A DNA stretch of 64,000 nucleotides, from NCBI RefSeq assembly GCF_014705615.1, contig NZ_JACXJA010000007.1, positions 62,001 through 126,000 on the forward strand. Reading direction: 5' to 3'. Of the stretch, positions 18,699-26,670 are shown one piece after another. Position 1 is the stretch's first letter, and each line of letters begins with the position of its first letter. This DNA is from Paenibacillus oceani (GTDB lineage: Bacteria; Bacillota; Bacilli; Paenibacillales; NBRC-103111). A model generated the notes under the pieces. That model had not been told where the DNA came from. It saw nothing but the letters and a program-made list of their open reading frames with translations, and made no database searches. Both the position numbers and the translations under genes were made by a program.

Positions 18699-18974
18699 AT
18701 GAAGCTGCAGGATGCTTTGTTCAATTGGCTTCAAATCCGATTAGTCGCCGACGTCAGACCGGACGATCGCGCTGCGGGCGAAACCGAATCGTTTTTCGCT
18801 GAAATACTGCGGGACGATCATAAGCTGGACAACGTTCGTATTGCGCTTACGGACGACACGATGGTGCATATTCAATACGAGCAGGACGGGAAGACTCAAA
18901 CGCAATTATTCGATAAGGAACACGCGGAGCAGTTGCTCCAGGATATTCTCGCAAACCCGAAATATAACGAATAA
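18699..18974 (+). CDS. Hypothetical small acidic protein
   Basis: A 91-residue acidic soluble protein without a recognisable motif. It starts at ATG 18699, 3 nt after the previous stop, and ends 17 nt before the LCP gene, so all are likely on one transcript. The pattern LNNVRIAL-type beta strands plus a helical Lys/Glu/Gln C-terminus suggests a small alpha/beta fold, but that is only an impression. Function unknown. Confidence 0.7.
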   Translation: MKLQDALFNWLQIRLVADVRPDDRAAGETESFFAEILRDDHKLDNVRIALTDDTMVHIQYEQDGKTQTQLFDKEHAEQLLQDILANPKYNE

Positions 18975-18991
18975 AAGAGGGGGAACTCCAG

Positions 18992-19966
18992 ATGCCGTCA
19001 ACTGCCACAAAGCCCCTTCCGCCTCGGCGTCCCCGGAGCTCGTCCAGACGGGTTTGGAAGACGCTGGTCTTTATTGTCATCCTGATCCTTCTGGCTGCTG
19101 CCGCTTACGCCGGATACTTGTATTATAAGATCAATTCGGCGATCGACAGCGCAGGCGGTGACAATACAGCCCCCGTAACGAAGCCGGTGAACGCGAATCC
19201 CGTAACCGTGCTGTTGCTGGGCGTCGACTCGAGGCCTAAAGGAGGAAGCCTGAATACCGACGTCATTATGGTTGCTTCCCTGAATCCGGAAAGGAAAACC
19301 GCTACGATTGTGTCCATCCCGCGGGATACGTATATCAAAATGAACGGCTACAGCTCCGGGAAAGCCAACTCGTTTTACGCCGCTTTTCATAACGCCAAGT
19401 CATCGACGGCGGATACGAAAACGAAACAATTTTTCGGTAAATATTTAAACGTGCCGATCGATTACATCGCCAAAATCGACTTCAAAGGATTCGAAGAAAT
19501 CGTCGACAAGCTGGGCGGGCTCACCTTAAACGTAGATATGAACATGTGTTACACCGACAAGTTCGACGGCACCTCGATCAAGCTGGCCAAAGGGACGCAG
19601 TCGCTGAACGGCAAGCAAACGCTCGATTTCGTCCGCTACCGGAAAGGCAACTGCCAAAATGCCGCCGATTCGAACGATATCGATCGCAACGAACGCCAGC
19701 AGCAGGTGATCGGGGAAATGGTCGGCAAGCTGAAATCGCTGGAAGGACTGCTGAAGCTCGGTCCGGTCATCGAAGCGGGAGGGAAAAACGTCGATACGGA
19801 CATCCCTTCCTCGCAAATCAAAAGCTTTATCCGGACATATATGGGAATCGACCGCGATAAAATAAACTATGTTCATCTGGAAGGCGAATGGCATAGTCCG
19901 TATATTACAATCGGGCAAACCGAGCTGAAATCCGCTCAGACCGCCTTGCAGGAACAGCTCAAATAA
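18992..19966 (+). CDS. LytR-CpsA-Psr (LCP) family cell-wall glycopolymer transferase
   Basis: A 324-residue type II membrane protein: a short basic N-terminus (RRPRSSSRRVWK), one membrane anchor at about residues 28-48, then the LCP domain. Visible LCP hallmarks are LLLGVDSRPKGGSLNTDVIM, SIPRDTYI and the Arg-rich stretch DFVRYRKGN...DIDRNERQQQVI, which contain the Asp/Arg residues binding the polyprenyl pyrophosphate substrate. LCP enzymes attach teichoic acids or capsular polymers from lipid carriers to peptidoglycan on the outer membrane face. Good GAGGGGG ribosome site. Confidence 0.95.
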   Translation: MPSTATKPLPPRRPRSSSRRVWKTLVFIVILILLAAAAYAGYLYYKINSAIDSAGGDNTAPVTKPVNANPVTVLLLGVDSRPKGGSLNTDVIMVASLNPERKTATIVSIPRDTYIKMNGYSSGKANSFYAAFHNAKSSTADTKTKQFFGKYLNVPIDYIAKIDFKGFEEIVDKLGGLTLNVDMNMCYTDKFDGTSIKLAKGTQSLNGKQTLDFVRYRKGNCQNAADSNDIDRNERQQQVIGEMVGKLKSLEGLLKLGPVIEAGGKNVDTDIPSSQIKSFIRTYMGIDRDKINYVHLEGEWHSPYITIGQTELKSAQTALQEQLK

Positions 19967-20073
19967 GTTTGCTTTGCAGGATCTATACAGACGGGCGGAC
20001 CCAATCGGCTATGGCTGACTGTCCGCTCGTTATGGTATACTGGAAGCAAGCTGCACATCAGGAGGATGAATGA

Positions 20074-20526
20074 ATGGCGGAAACGATTACGGCTTTGACG
20101 GAGCAACAACTATCGGAGCTGCAGCAAGAAAGGCTCGTTATGCTTTCCACCATCGATGCGGAAACGGGTGCGCCAAGCCTTAGCGCCATTTCCTGGGTTA
20201 GACCGATGAGTCCGACGGTGGTCCGCTTCGCAATCGATCAGCGCTCTCGACTTGTGGCGAATATGAAAGCGAATCCGCTCGTAACGCTGACTTTTTTCGG
20301 CGGCGGAACGCTGAATGCGCTGTATGGGAAAGCGGCGTTCGTAACGGATGCGCTCGAAGGCGTGCCGTTTAAGCTGACTTGTATCGACGTGCAATTGGAG
20401 GCGGTCCGGGATGCGATGTTTTACGGCTCCCGCATTACTGTCGAGCCCGAATACGAGAAAACGTATGACAAACGTGCGGCAGAGAAGCTGGACGGACAAG
20501 TTTTTGCTGCCATCCAAAAAGCCTAG
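20074..20526 (+). CDS. Pyridoxamine 5'-phosphate oxidase-fold (FMN-binding split barrel) protein
   Basis: A 150-residue soluble protein. The stretch ERLVMLSTIDAETGAPSLSAISWV and the following beta strands (VRFAIDQRSRLVANMKANPLVTLTF) are typical of the PNPOx-like FMN/F420-binding split barrel. Substrate and cofactor cannot be told from sequence. A TATACT -10 like element lies at 20036-20041, AGGAGGA precedes the ATG at 20074, and a bidirectional terminator follows; it is most likely monocistronic. Confidence 0.85.
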   Translation: MAETITALTEQQLSELQQERLVMLSTIDAETGAPSLSAISWVRPMSPTVVRFAIDQRSRLVANMKANPLVTLTFFGGGTLNALYGKAAFVTDALEGVPFKLTCIDVQLEAVRDAMFYGSRITVEPEYEKTYDKRAAEKLDGQVFAAIQKA

Positions 20527-20548
20527 TTCCAAGGGAACCAGGCTTTTT
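20516..20548. terminator. Bidirectional terminator between the PNPOx-like gene and ylaJ-like gene
   Basis: A 15-bp stem with one mismatch (20516-20530 with 20534-20548, AAG loop) carries A5 on one side and T5 on the other, so it works for both converging genes. Confidence 0.9.
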
Positions 20549-20583
20549 GCGTCTTCATCGAAGCTTGTCCTTTAGGATGGCGC

Positions 20584-21129
20584 CTACAGCTGCTTATCCA
20601 TCTGCTGACCGTCGTCCGTACGGGCCGGAGGATTCCCTTGTGGCGTTATATCTTTCGGAATTTGCGGCACGATCCGGCCGATCATATCGGCCAGTTCTTC
20701 GGCGAAGCCGGCTATCGGGCGCCCTTGACGGATATCCTCGCGGATTTCCGCGATGCGTCCCGCCATATCGAGATCGGCCGTAACGAAGGCGTGTACGCCG
20801 TAAGGATCTTTGCGGAGCGCTTCGGCGACCGAATATTTGATCACATCGACGCGGCTCCGGTCGAGCTGGGGATCAACGTTGATGCCGACAATAGCCGTAT
20901 TGCCGAGAATGACGCAGCGTGCGCTGTGGACTTGCGGAATATCCGACGCCAGCTTCTCGAGCCTTTGCGTCACTTCCTGCTTATTATGGATTTCCGGTTT
21001 CGCCGGAACCGATTGCTGGACTTTCACTCCATTTTGCCCATCCGGCGCAGGCGTAGCCTGATTCTGCGGATGGCGGGCACAGCCGGAGAGCACAGCTATC
21101 GCCAAAACGAGGACAACGACATATCTCAT
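20584..21129 (-). CDS. YhcN/YlaJ-family sporulation lipoprotein
   Basis: A 181-residue protein with a lipoprotein signal peptide (VLVLAIAVLSGC, lipid-carrying Cys at 17). The mature part has the YhcN/YlaJ pattern: ARCVILGNTAIVGINVD, a central helix DVIKYSVAEALRKDPYG and AFVTADLDMAGRI. Family members are spore inner-membrane-associated lipoproteins needed for normal germination or outgrowth. In Bacillus ylaJ lies next to ylaK (phoH-like), as it does here, though in this genome it is divergently transcribed from it. Confidence 0.88.
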   Translation of the reverse strand: MRYVVVLVLAIAVLSGCARHPQNQATPAPDGQNGVKVQQSVPAKPEIHNKQEVTQRLEKLASDIPQVHSARCVILGNTAIVGINVDPQLDRSRVDVIKYSVAEALRKDPYGVHAFVTADLDMAGRIAEIREDIRQGRPIAGFAEELADMIGRIVPQIPKDITPQGNPPARTDDGQQMDKQL

Positions 21130-21234
21130 ATAAATCGCTCCTATTCTAATCCTGAATTGCCATGGTTAGTTTGTCCGATTCGACTGTGATTATGTACAGG
21201 CGACAGCCATACGCCAAGCGGGAGGGGACGTACG

Positions 21235-22566
21235 ATGAAAAAAGTATATGTGTTGGATACGAATGTCCTATTGCAGGATCCGAATGCCGTCTTCGCCTTC
21301 GAGGACAACGAAGTGATCATTCCTGCGGTCGTTCTGGAGGAAATCGATTCCAAAAAACGAAACGCGGACGAATTGGGTCGCAACGCGAGAACGGTATCGA
21401 GACTGCTTGACGCCTTGCGTACGAAAGGGCGTTTGCACGACGGCGTAGAACTGGAGAACGGCGGCAGCCTCAAGGTGGAGCTGAATCATAAAAGCTTTCA
21501 GAAACTACAGGATGTGTTCGGGGAAATTACGAACGACAACAGGATTCTCGCGGTCGCTCTGAACTATTATCTGGAGGAGCAGCAGCTGGAGCAGCCGAGA
21601 CCCGTCATTCTGGTCAGTAAAGATACGCTCGTACGGATCAAGGCGGACGTGCTGGGGCTCTCCGCCGAAGATTATTTGACCGACCGGGTCGTCACTTCAA
21701 ATGAATTGTATCCCGGCTATTTAACGATGCATGTGCATCCGGGAGTTATAGACAACTTCTACAATGCGCGCTACTTGCCCGTTACCGACCTGAATACCAA
21801 TTATACGTTTCAGCCGCATGAGTTCGTCATTTTGAAAGATGAGCTGGGCACTTCCAAGTCGGCGCTGCTAAAGGCGAGCGCGGACGGCAAACGGCTTGAT
21901 CCGCTGTACTTGAGCAACGAGCCGATCTGGGGCATCGGGGCGCGGAACGTCCAGCAGCGGATGGCGCTCGAGCTGCTTCTGAACGACGAGATTCCGCTCG
22001 TTACGCTGACCGGCAAGGCGGGGACGGGCAAGACGCTGCTGGCGCTGGCGGCCGGACTGATGAAGATCGAGGACGAACGCAAGTACAAGAAGCTGCTGAT
22101 CGCGCGGCCGGTCGTGCCGATGGGGAAGGATATCGGGTATTTGCCCGGCGAGAAGGACGAGAAGCTGCGTCCGTGGATGCAGCCCGTATACGACAACCTG
22201 GAGTTTCTGTTTAATACGAAAAAGCCGGGAGATATCGAGAAAATATTGGCCGGGATGGGCAGCATTCAGGTCGAGGCGCTTACGTACATTCGCGGTCGCT
22301 CGATCCCGGGACAATTCATCATTATCGACGAAGCGCAGAACTTATCCAAGCATGAAGTGAAAACGATCGTATCCCGCGTCGGGGAAGGAAGCAAAATCGT
22401 GCTGATGGGCGATCCGGGACAGATCGACCACCCGTATCTGGATGCTTACAGCAACGGGCTGACGTATGTGGTCGAGCGATTCAAAAACCAGTCGATCAGC
22501 GGCCATATCAATCTCGAGCGGGGCGAGAGATCTCAACTGGCTCAATTGGCGGCGGATTTGCTGTAG
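21235..22566 (+). CDS. ylaK: PIN-domain PhoH-family ATPase (YlaK-like)
   Basis: A 443-residue fusion. The N-terminal PIN nuclease domain (VLDTNVLLQDP; acidic residues through about residue 140) is followed by the PhoH ATPase domain with Walker A GKAGTGKT near 260-267 and Walker B FIIIDEAQN near 363-371, then the PhoH motif GDPGQID. This is the PhoH2 type, a predicted RNA helicase/ribonuclease. A GGGAGG site precedes ATG 21235 and a terminator-like hairpin follows. Cellular RNA targets are unknown. Confidence 0.93.
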   Translation: MKKVYVLDTNVLLQDPNAVFAFEDNEVIIPAVVLEEIDSKKRNADELGRNARTVSRLLDALRTKGRLHDGVELENGGSLKVELNHKSFQKLQDVFGEITNDNRILAVALNYYLEEQQLEQPRPVILVSKDTLVRIKADVLGLSAEDYLTDRVVTSNELYPGYLTMHVHPGVIDNFYNARYLPVTDLNTNYTFQPHEFVILKDELGTSKSALLKASADGKRLDPLYLSNEPIWGIGARNVQQRMALELLLNDEIPLVTLTGKAGTGKTLLALAAGLMKIEDERKYKKLLIARPVVPMGKDIGYLPGEKDEKLRPWMQPVYDNLEFLFNTKKPGDIEKILAGMGSIQVEALTYIRGRSIPGQFIIIDEAQNLSKHEVKTIVSRVGEGSKIVLMGDPGQIDHPYLDAYSNGLTYVVERFKNQSISGHINLERGERSQLAQLAADLL

Positions 22567-22581
22567 CGCGCCTTACAACCG

Positions 22582-22621
22582 AAAGCAGCGGGGTTCCGGT
22601 AACGGCGCCTTGCTGCTTTTT
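22582..22621 (+). terminator. Terminator after the PhoH gene
   Basis: AAAGCAGC (22582-22589) pairs with GCTGCTTT (22612-22619), 22-nt loop containing further pairing, followed by TT. Confidence 0.75.
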
Positions 22622-22663
22622 CATAAGAGGATCAGGCTCTGTGAGTTGTAATTTGTTGGCAAA

Positions 22664-22680
22664 TGTCGAAAATAGTCGAA
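22664..22680 (+). promoter_or_regulatory. Two candidate Spo0A boxes
   Basis: TGTCGAA at 22664-22670 is an exact match to the 0A box TGNCGAA, and AGTCGAA follows at 22674-22680 exactly 10 bp later. They lie about 160 bp upstream of the SLH gene. Short motifs, so chance occurrence is possible. The rest of 22622-22832 shows no gene. Confidence 0.3.
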
Positions 22681-22832
22681 ATGATTCAAGAGAAGGAGGT
22701 GAGTCGTTCGGGCTAGTCCGGTTCGTTCTTCCCTCCCTTGTCGATTTAGGTCGTTTGCCTGTGTTCAACTCCTTCGGTTTCCCGATATGATTGTTTATTG
22801 GAGCGTACATAACAACCGGGGGAGTATTGTAC

Positions 22833-24101
22833 ATGAGACGAACGAGAACGTTACTGCTAGCGCTTGCCTTAACGACCGGCTTGTGCCAACTGGCGGAAGG
22901 AGTCCGGGTCGTGGCGGCATCTTCGATCGAGACGCCGGGCCGATTTACGGATACGGCCGGACATTGGGCCGAACCGACGATCAACCGGCTTGTAGCCGAG
23001 GGGATTCTGGACGGATATCCGGACGGTACGTTTCGGCCGAACGAGCCGGTCTCGGCAGATCAATTTTTGAAAATCTTGCTGTTATCGTTTACAGACCGTC
23101 ATCAAAACGGGGAGCGCAGCTGGAAAGAATCGTTTATTCAGTCGCTTAGCGCGGCCAACCGGAACATCCTGCGCCAGGATTACCGCGACTTTTCGTTTGC
23201 GCCCAGCTCTGTCGGATATTGGGCCAAGCCTTACATCGACCTGGCGGGAGATCTTCATCTGATGAACCCGAGCGTATTTCCCGACTTCAAGCAGAAGCTG
23301 AACCGGGAGCAAGTAGCGGAGCTGCTTTATTATACGCTGAAAGAAACCGAGTATTTGGAGGACGCGGACTACAGCCGTAAGCTGTCCAACGGCATCGGCG
23401 ATCTCCGAAGCGCCAACGAGCGGCAGCAGAAGTTCATCGCCGAATCATTCGCCAAAGGCATTATGGAAGGGTACCCGAATGGGTATTTCGGCGTAGGCGT
23501 AACGGTAACGCGGGCGGAGTCGCTTACGATCGTCGAGCGGCTGATCGACAAGAGCAAACGGATCGAGCCGTCCGCGTCCCACACCGGCCTGCATACGCTT
23601 GTCGTGCCGACGAAGGACGGAAGCTATAAGCGGATCGTGTTCCCGAACGAAGCGATGAAGCGGGCGTATGGCGTGATGGAGGAAGCCGGCAAGCTTCGGG
23701 GAACGAACTACGATCTCGAAGAGACGACGCTCCGGCTGTTCAAGGACGCGGAAGCGAAGTCGAAGGCGTTGTCGCCGAACAAAAATCCGGGCGATGTCTG
23801 GGACGAGGCGTCCTTGTGGGTAGAGCCCAAGTACGATACATACGGCATTACGATTCGTCTGCAGGAAGGGGCGCTGGCCCGCAACCGCGAGCCGATTAAA
23901 CGGTTCGTCAACGAAATTTTCGGCTACGACGCCGCCAAGTTCGACAGCTGGTTCGACGCCATGTACGCTCAGAAAGAAAGCGGCGGCGCCTTCGAGACAC
24001 AAAGCGTCGCGATCGGTGCTTATACGATCGAAGCTTCTTCGCCGGACAACGCGTCGCTCGTCTTCTCGATTGTGCCGCAAGCTACGAAAGTCCAGAAGTA
24101 A
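22833..24101 (+). CDS. S-layer-homology (SLH) domain surface protein
   Basis: About 422 residues from ATG 22833, preceded by GGGGGAG; an upstream in-frame ATG at 22791 lacks a good site. A signal peptide (about residues 1-28) is followed by three SLH-type modules: FTDTAGHWAEPTINRLVAEGILDG..., one degenerate copy with YWAKPYIDLAGDL, and a third with IAESFAKGIMEGYPNG. SLH modules bind pyruvylated secondary cell-wall polymer, so the protein should sit on the cell surface. The C-terminal 200 residues match nothing I recognise. Confidence 0.9.
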   Translation: MRRTRTLLLALALTTGLCQLAEGVRVVAASSIETPGRFTDTAGHWAEPTINRLVAEGILDGYPDGTFRPNEPVSADQFLKILLLSFTDRHQNGERSWKESFIQSLSAANRNILRQDYRDFSFAPSSVGYWAKPYIDLAGDLHLMNPSVFPDFKQKLNREQVAELLYYTLKETEYLEDADYSRKLSNGIGDLRSANERQQKFIAESFAKGIMEGYPNGYFGVGVTVTRAESLTIVERLIDKSKRIEPSASHTGLHTLVVPTKDGSYKRIVFPNEAMKRAYGVMEEAGKLRGTNYDLEETTLRLFKDAEAKSKALSPNKNPGDVWDEASLWVEPKYDTYGITIRLQEGALARNREPIKRFVNEIFGYDAAKFDSWFDAMYAQKESGGAFETQSVAIGAYTIEASSPDNASLVFSIVPQATKVQK

Positions 24102-24182
24102 GATTTGCCGCACATACGCAGGAATCATCTCGCGGGCGGGCAATACCGGTGTCGGCTGCAAGATCAGGCCGGCCAAACAAGC

Positions 24183-24222
24183 AAACGGCGGTCCCCTGAA
24201 GCAGGGGGGCCGCCGTTTCTTT
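24183..24222 (+). terminator. Very strong terminator after the SLH gene
   Basis: AAACGGCGG (24183-24191) with CCGCCGTTT (24210-24218) and inner CCCCTG/CAGGGG form a stem of about 15 bp, followed by CTTT. A group II intron begins immediately behind it. Confidence 0.9.
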
Positions 24223-24760
24223 GTGCGCTTGGCAGCGCAATCGACTAAGGAGTGAAAGTCTCCAGCACGCCGCGAGGTGGCGGAAGTGCATAGCTGACGC
24301 ATAGTGCTCAGTCCGTGAGGATGGGTGCGGAGGTAGCGAAGACAAAACCCGGAACAGGCGGCGAAACATGTTGGCTGACGGAACCGGACAACTCTGCAAA
24401 GGAAGGGAATGTCCTATACCACCAAAGGTTCCGGAAGTTAGGAGTACTGGCTTCGGGGGAAAGTTGGTTGGCGTAACCCAAGGAGATCTCATCGACTCCA
24501 ACTTAAGGTGGTAACCCTTGTGCAAGGTCGTGACGACCAAAACAAGGCTACGGATGGTGAGAAGTTAGACGTAGGGATAGTAGCGAGAAAACTTACCGGA
24601 AAGGCCGCAATGGTAAGTGAAACGGCGCAAAGTCGACGTTGCAGGCCACGACCCAAAAGGCATGGACTTGTGCGAAGCCCGAAACCAAGGAAGAAGAGAG
24701 ATTGAGGGAATTCATGTGCCAGACAGGAGCCGGGGAAGCGCCAGTCCCGCGATCCCCCAT
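24223..24760 (+). mobile_element. Group II intron fragment (5' domains), no reverse-transcriptase ORF
   Basis: The sequence opens with GTGCGC at 24223, the usual group II 5' splice-site form. It then shows the order of blocks I know from bacterial group II introns: a GAGTGAAAGTCTCC hairpin, GTGCATAGCTGACGCATAG, CAGTCCGTGAGGATGGG and AGGTAGCGAAGAC, and later domain III-like A-rich internal loops. No reading frame with RT motifs (such as YADD) exists to 24988, and no convincing domain V with AGC and GAAA loop was found, so the 3' end is degenerate or deleted. The right boundary given is approximate. Position directly behind a terminator stem is typical of class IIC introns. Bases 24761-24933 hold nothing else I recognise. 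Confidence 0.65.
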
Positions 24761-24933
24761 TTGGCAGCTTTCACTTGGTTTTCTCCCCTTCTTGCATCAC
24801 GTTTCTTTCTCTAATACTACTTGTTCAAGCCAAGTTAATAAAGAGTTTCTTCAAAGGAAGGCCGCTTCGGGGGAGGATGGGGAGGAGGGAACGGCCGGCT
24901 GAATCCGGACGTGAAGGCTGGTAGACGGGATGC

Positions 24934-24974
24934 AAAAAAAGGCCGCCCACCGGGAAGGAACCCGGGAGACAGCC
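24934..24974 (-). terminator. Terminator of melA
   Basis: Read on the minus strand, a stem of about 14 pairs with G-U wobbles and one mismatch (around CCCGGG...CCCGG) is followed by seven T residues (24934-24940). Confidence 0.85.
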
Positions 24975-24988
24975 TTATCCATCAACGC

Positions 24989-26287
24989 TTATTTAAATTT
25001 CGGCAGCCAGTCGCCGTGAGCTTCAATCATCGCGTCACACATCGCGACGATATCGTCGATCGACAATTCCGCGGAAGTGTGCGGGTCCAGCAGCGCCGCA
25101 TGGTAAATATGCTCTTTCTTCAGCGTACGGGCCGCTTCGATCGTCAGCAGCTGGGTGTTGATGTTGGTCCGGTTAAGCGCCGCCAGCTGCGGAGGCAGAT
25201 CGCCCACGTACGTAGGCGTGATGCCGTTGCGGTCGACGAGACAGGTTACCTCGACGCAAGCTTCCTTCGGCAGGTTGGTGATCAGACCGGTGTTCATTAC
25301 GTTGCCGCCGATGCGGAACGGGTTGTTTGTCTCCATCGCTTCCATCATATACGAAGCGTATTCGTGGGAGCGCGTATGCTCGATATTTTTGTTATTGACG
25401 AGCTCTTCGCGCATCGTCTTCCAGCGTTCGATCTGACGGACGCAGCGGCGCGGATATTCGTCGAGCGGGATGTTGAAGCGTTCGATCAGCTCCGGATAGT
25501 TGCGCTTGATGAAGTACGGATGATATTCTGCGTTATGCTCGGAAGATTCGGTGACATAATAGCCGAACCGGAACATCAGTTCGTAGCGGACCATATCCCC
25601 GTGTTTTTCCTTTTGTTTCTCGGCGGCGCGACGTTTGATCTCCGGATACAGATCGACGCCGTCCTTCGTTACTTCCAGCAGCCATGCCATATGGTTGATG
25701 CCGGCGATTTTCGCCTGCACGCCTTCCATATCGATTCCGAGCGGCTTGAACAGATGAGGAATGCAGGCTTGGACGCTGTGGCACAAACCTACCGTTTTGA
25801 CGCCGCCGTCCGTATTCATCACGTTCGTCAGAACGGCCATCGGGTTCGTATAGTTGAAAAACCAGGCGTCCGGGCATACTTCGCGAATATCTTTAGCGAA
25901 ATCCAGCATCACCGGGATCGTACGCAGATTGCGGAAAATGCCGCCGATTCCGAGCGTGTCGGCGATCGTTTGCCGGAGACCGAATTTTTTCGGAATTTCG
26001 AAGTCGGTAATCGTACAAGGGTCGTAACCTCCGACCTGAATCGTATTCACGACGTAGGTGGCACCGCGCAACGCTTCCCGGCGGTCGGCGTACGAGATGA
26101 TGCGGCACGTGCTGCCGGACGTCGTCTTCAAGTTGTTCAGCATGTTCTCCGAATCTTTCAACCGCACCGGGTCGATATCGTGAAGCGCGATTTCAAAATC
26201 TTGCAGAGCGGGAGTTTTCATGACGTCGCCCAGTACGTTTTTGGCGAATACGCTGCTGCCTGCTCCGATGAAAGTAATTTTCGGCAT
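24989..26287 (-). CDS. melA: Alpha-galactosidase, NAD-dependent glycosidase family 4
   Basis: A 432-residue protein from the ATG at 26285-26287, preceded by GGAGGAATTGC. The N-terminus KITFIGAGSSVFAKNVLGDVM is the GH4 nucleotide-binding Rossmann motif, followed by IALHDIDPVRL and TSGSTCRIISYADRREAL. The metal-binding region around VGLCHSVQAC and NHMAW is present. GH4 enzymes use NAD+ and Mn2+ in a redox-type hydrolysis; length and wording fit MelA, which cleaves melibiose and raffinose-type sugars. A divergent AraC regulator lies upstream. A longer upstream frame merely reads through an inserted repeat. Confidence 0.95.
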   Translation of the reverse strand: MPKITFIGAGSSVFAKNVLGDVMKTPALQDFEIALHDIDPVRLKDSENMLNNLKTTSGSTCRIISYADRREALRGATYVVNTIQVGGYDPCTITDFEIPKKFGLRQTIADTLGIGGIFRNLRTIPVMLDFAKDIREVCPDAWFFNYTNPMAVLTNVMNTDGGVKTVGLCHSVQACIPHLFKPLGIDMEGVQAKIAGINHMAWLLEVTKDGVDLYPEIKRRAAEKQKEKHGDMVRYELMFRFGYYVTESSEHNAEYHPYFIKRNYPELIERFNIPLDEYPRRCVRQIERWKTMREELVNNKNIEHTRSHEYASYMMEAMETNNPFRIGGNVMNTGLITNLPKEACVEVTCLVDRNGITPTYVGDLPPQLAALNRTNINTQLLTIEAARTLKKEHIYHAALLDPHTSAELSIDDIVAMCDAMIEAHGDWLPKFK

Positions 26288-26309
26288 TTTGCAATTCCTC
26301 CTTGTTCGT

Positions 26310-26501
26310 TCTATAAGTGCGAGTTCAAAAAGTCCGGTTTTCAGCACCGAGAAGATGGGATGAAGCAAGGAAATGAGGAGCGGAGCGTAGTGAAAGCTAC
26401 GTGAGCACCGGAAGTTCCGGCTTAATTCCATATTCGATGCCGAGCAGGCTTTCGGATCTGCTTTGTGATCAAAAGCGGACTTTTTGAACAACCTCTATAA
26501 G
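26310..26501. mobile_element. MITE-like element in the melA leader, with 8-bp target duplication
   Basis: GTTCAAAAAGTCCG (26323-26336) and its exact reverse complement (26476-26489) form 14-bp terminal inverted repeats. Just outside, TCTATAAG occurs at 26310-26317 and again at 26494-26501, as expected of a target-site duplication. The 176-bp element encodes no transposase. It separates the melA ribosome site from its upstream region. The rest of the 383-bp melA-araC gap holds A/T-rich sequence and weak promoter-like elements. Confidence 0.75.
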
Positions 26502-26670
26502 CAACTATAAAGTTAGGAGGTCAAAAAAAATATGGAGAAAAGCGTGTTGCTTATGGAACAATGCGGCTTCCTTCGAACGTGCCCCGGCAGCCTCTTGATT
26601 TGTGGCGGCGCTTCGTTTTCAATAGAAGAGAGGTTCACCGATCCAGAAAACGAACAAGGAGCGTACGACC

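Noticed and set aside
24911-26404. 497-codon plus-strand frame across melA
   Set aside because: Antisense to a full-length GH4 gene and running through the inserted repeat; no family resemblance.
26288-26491. N-terminal extension of melA
   Set aside because: The longer frame only translates the MITE-like element; the ATG at 26287 has the correct ribosome site and family N-terminus.
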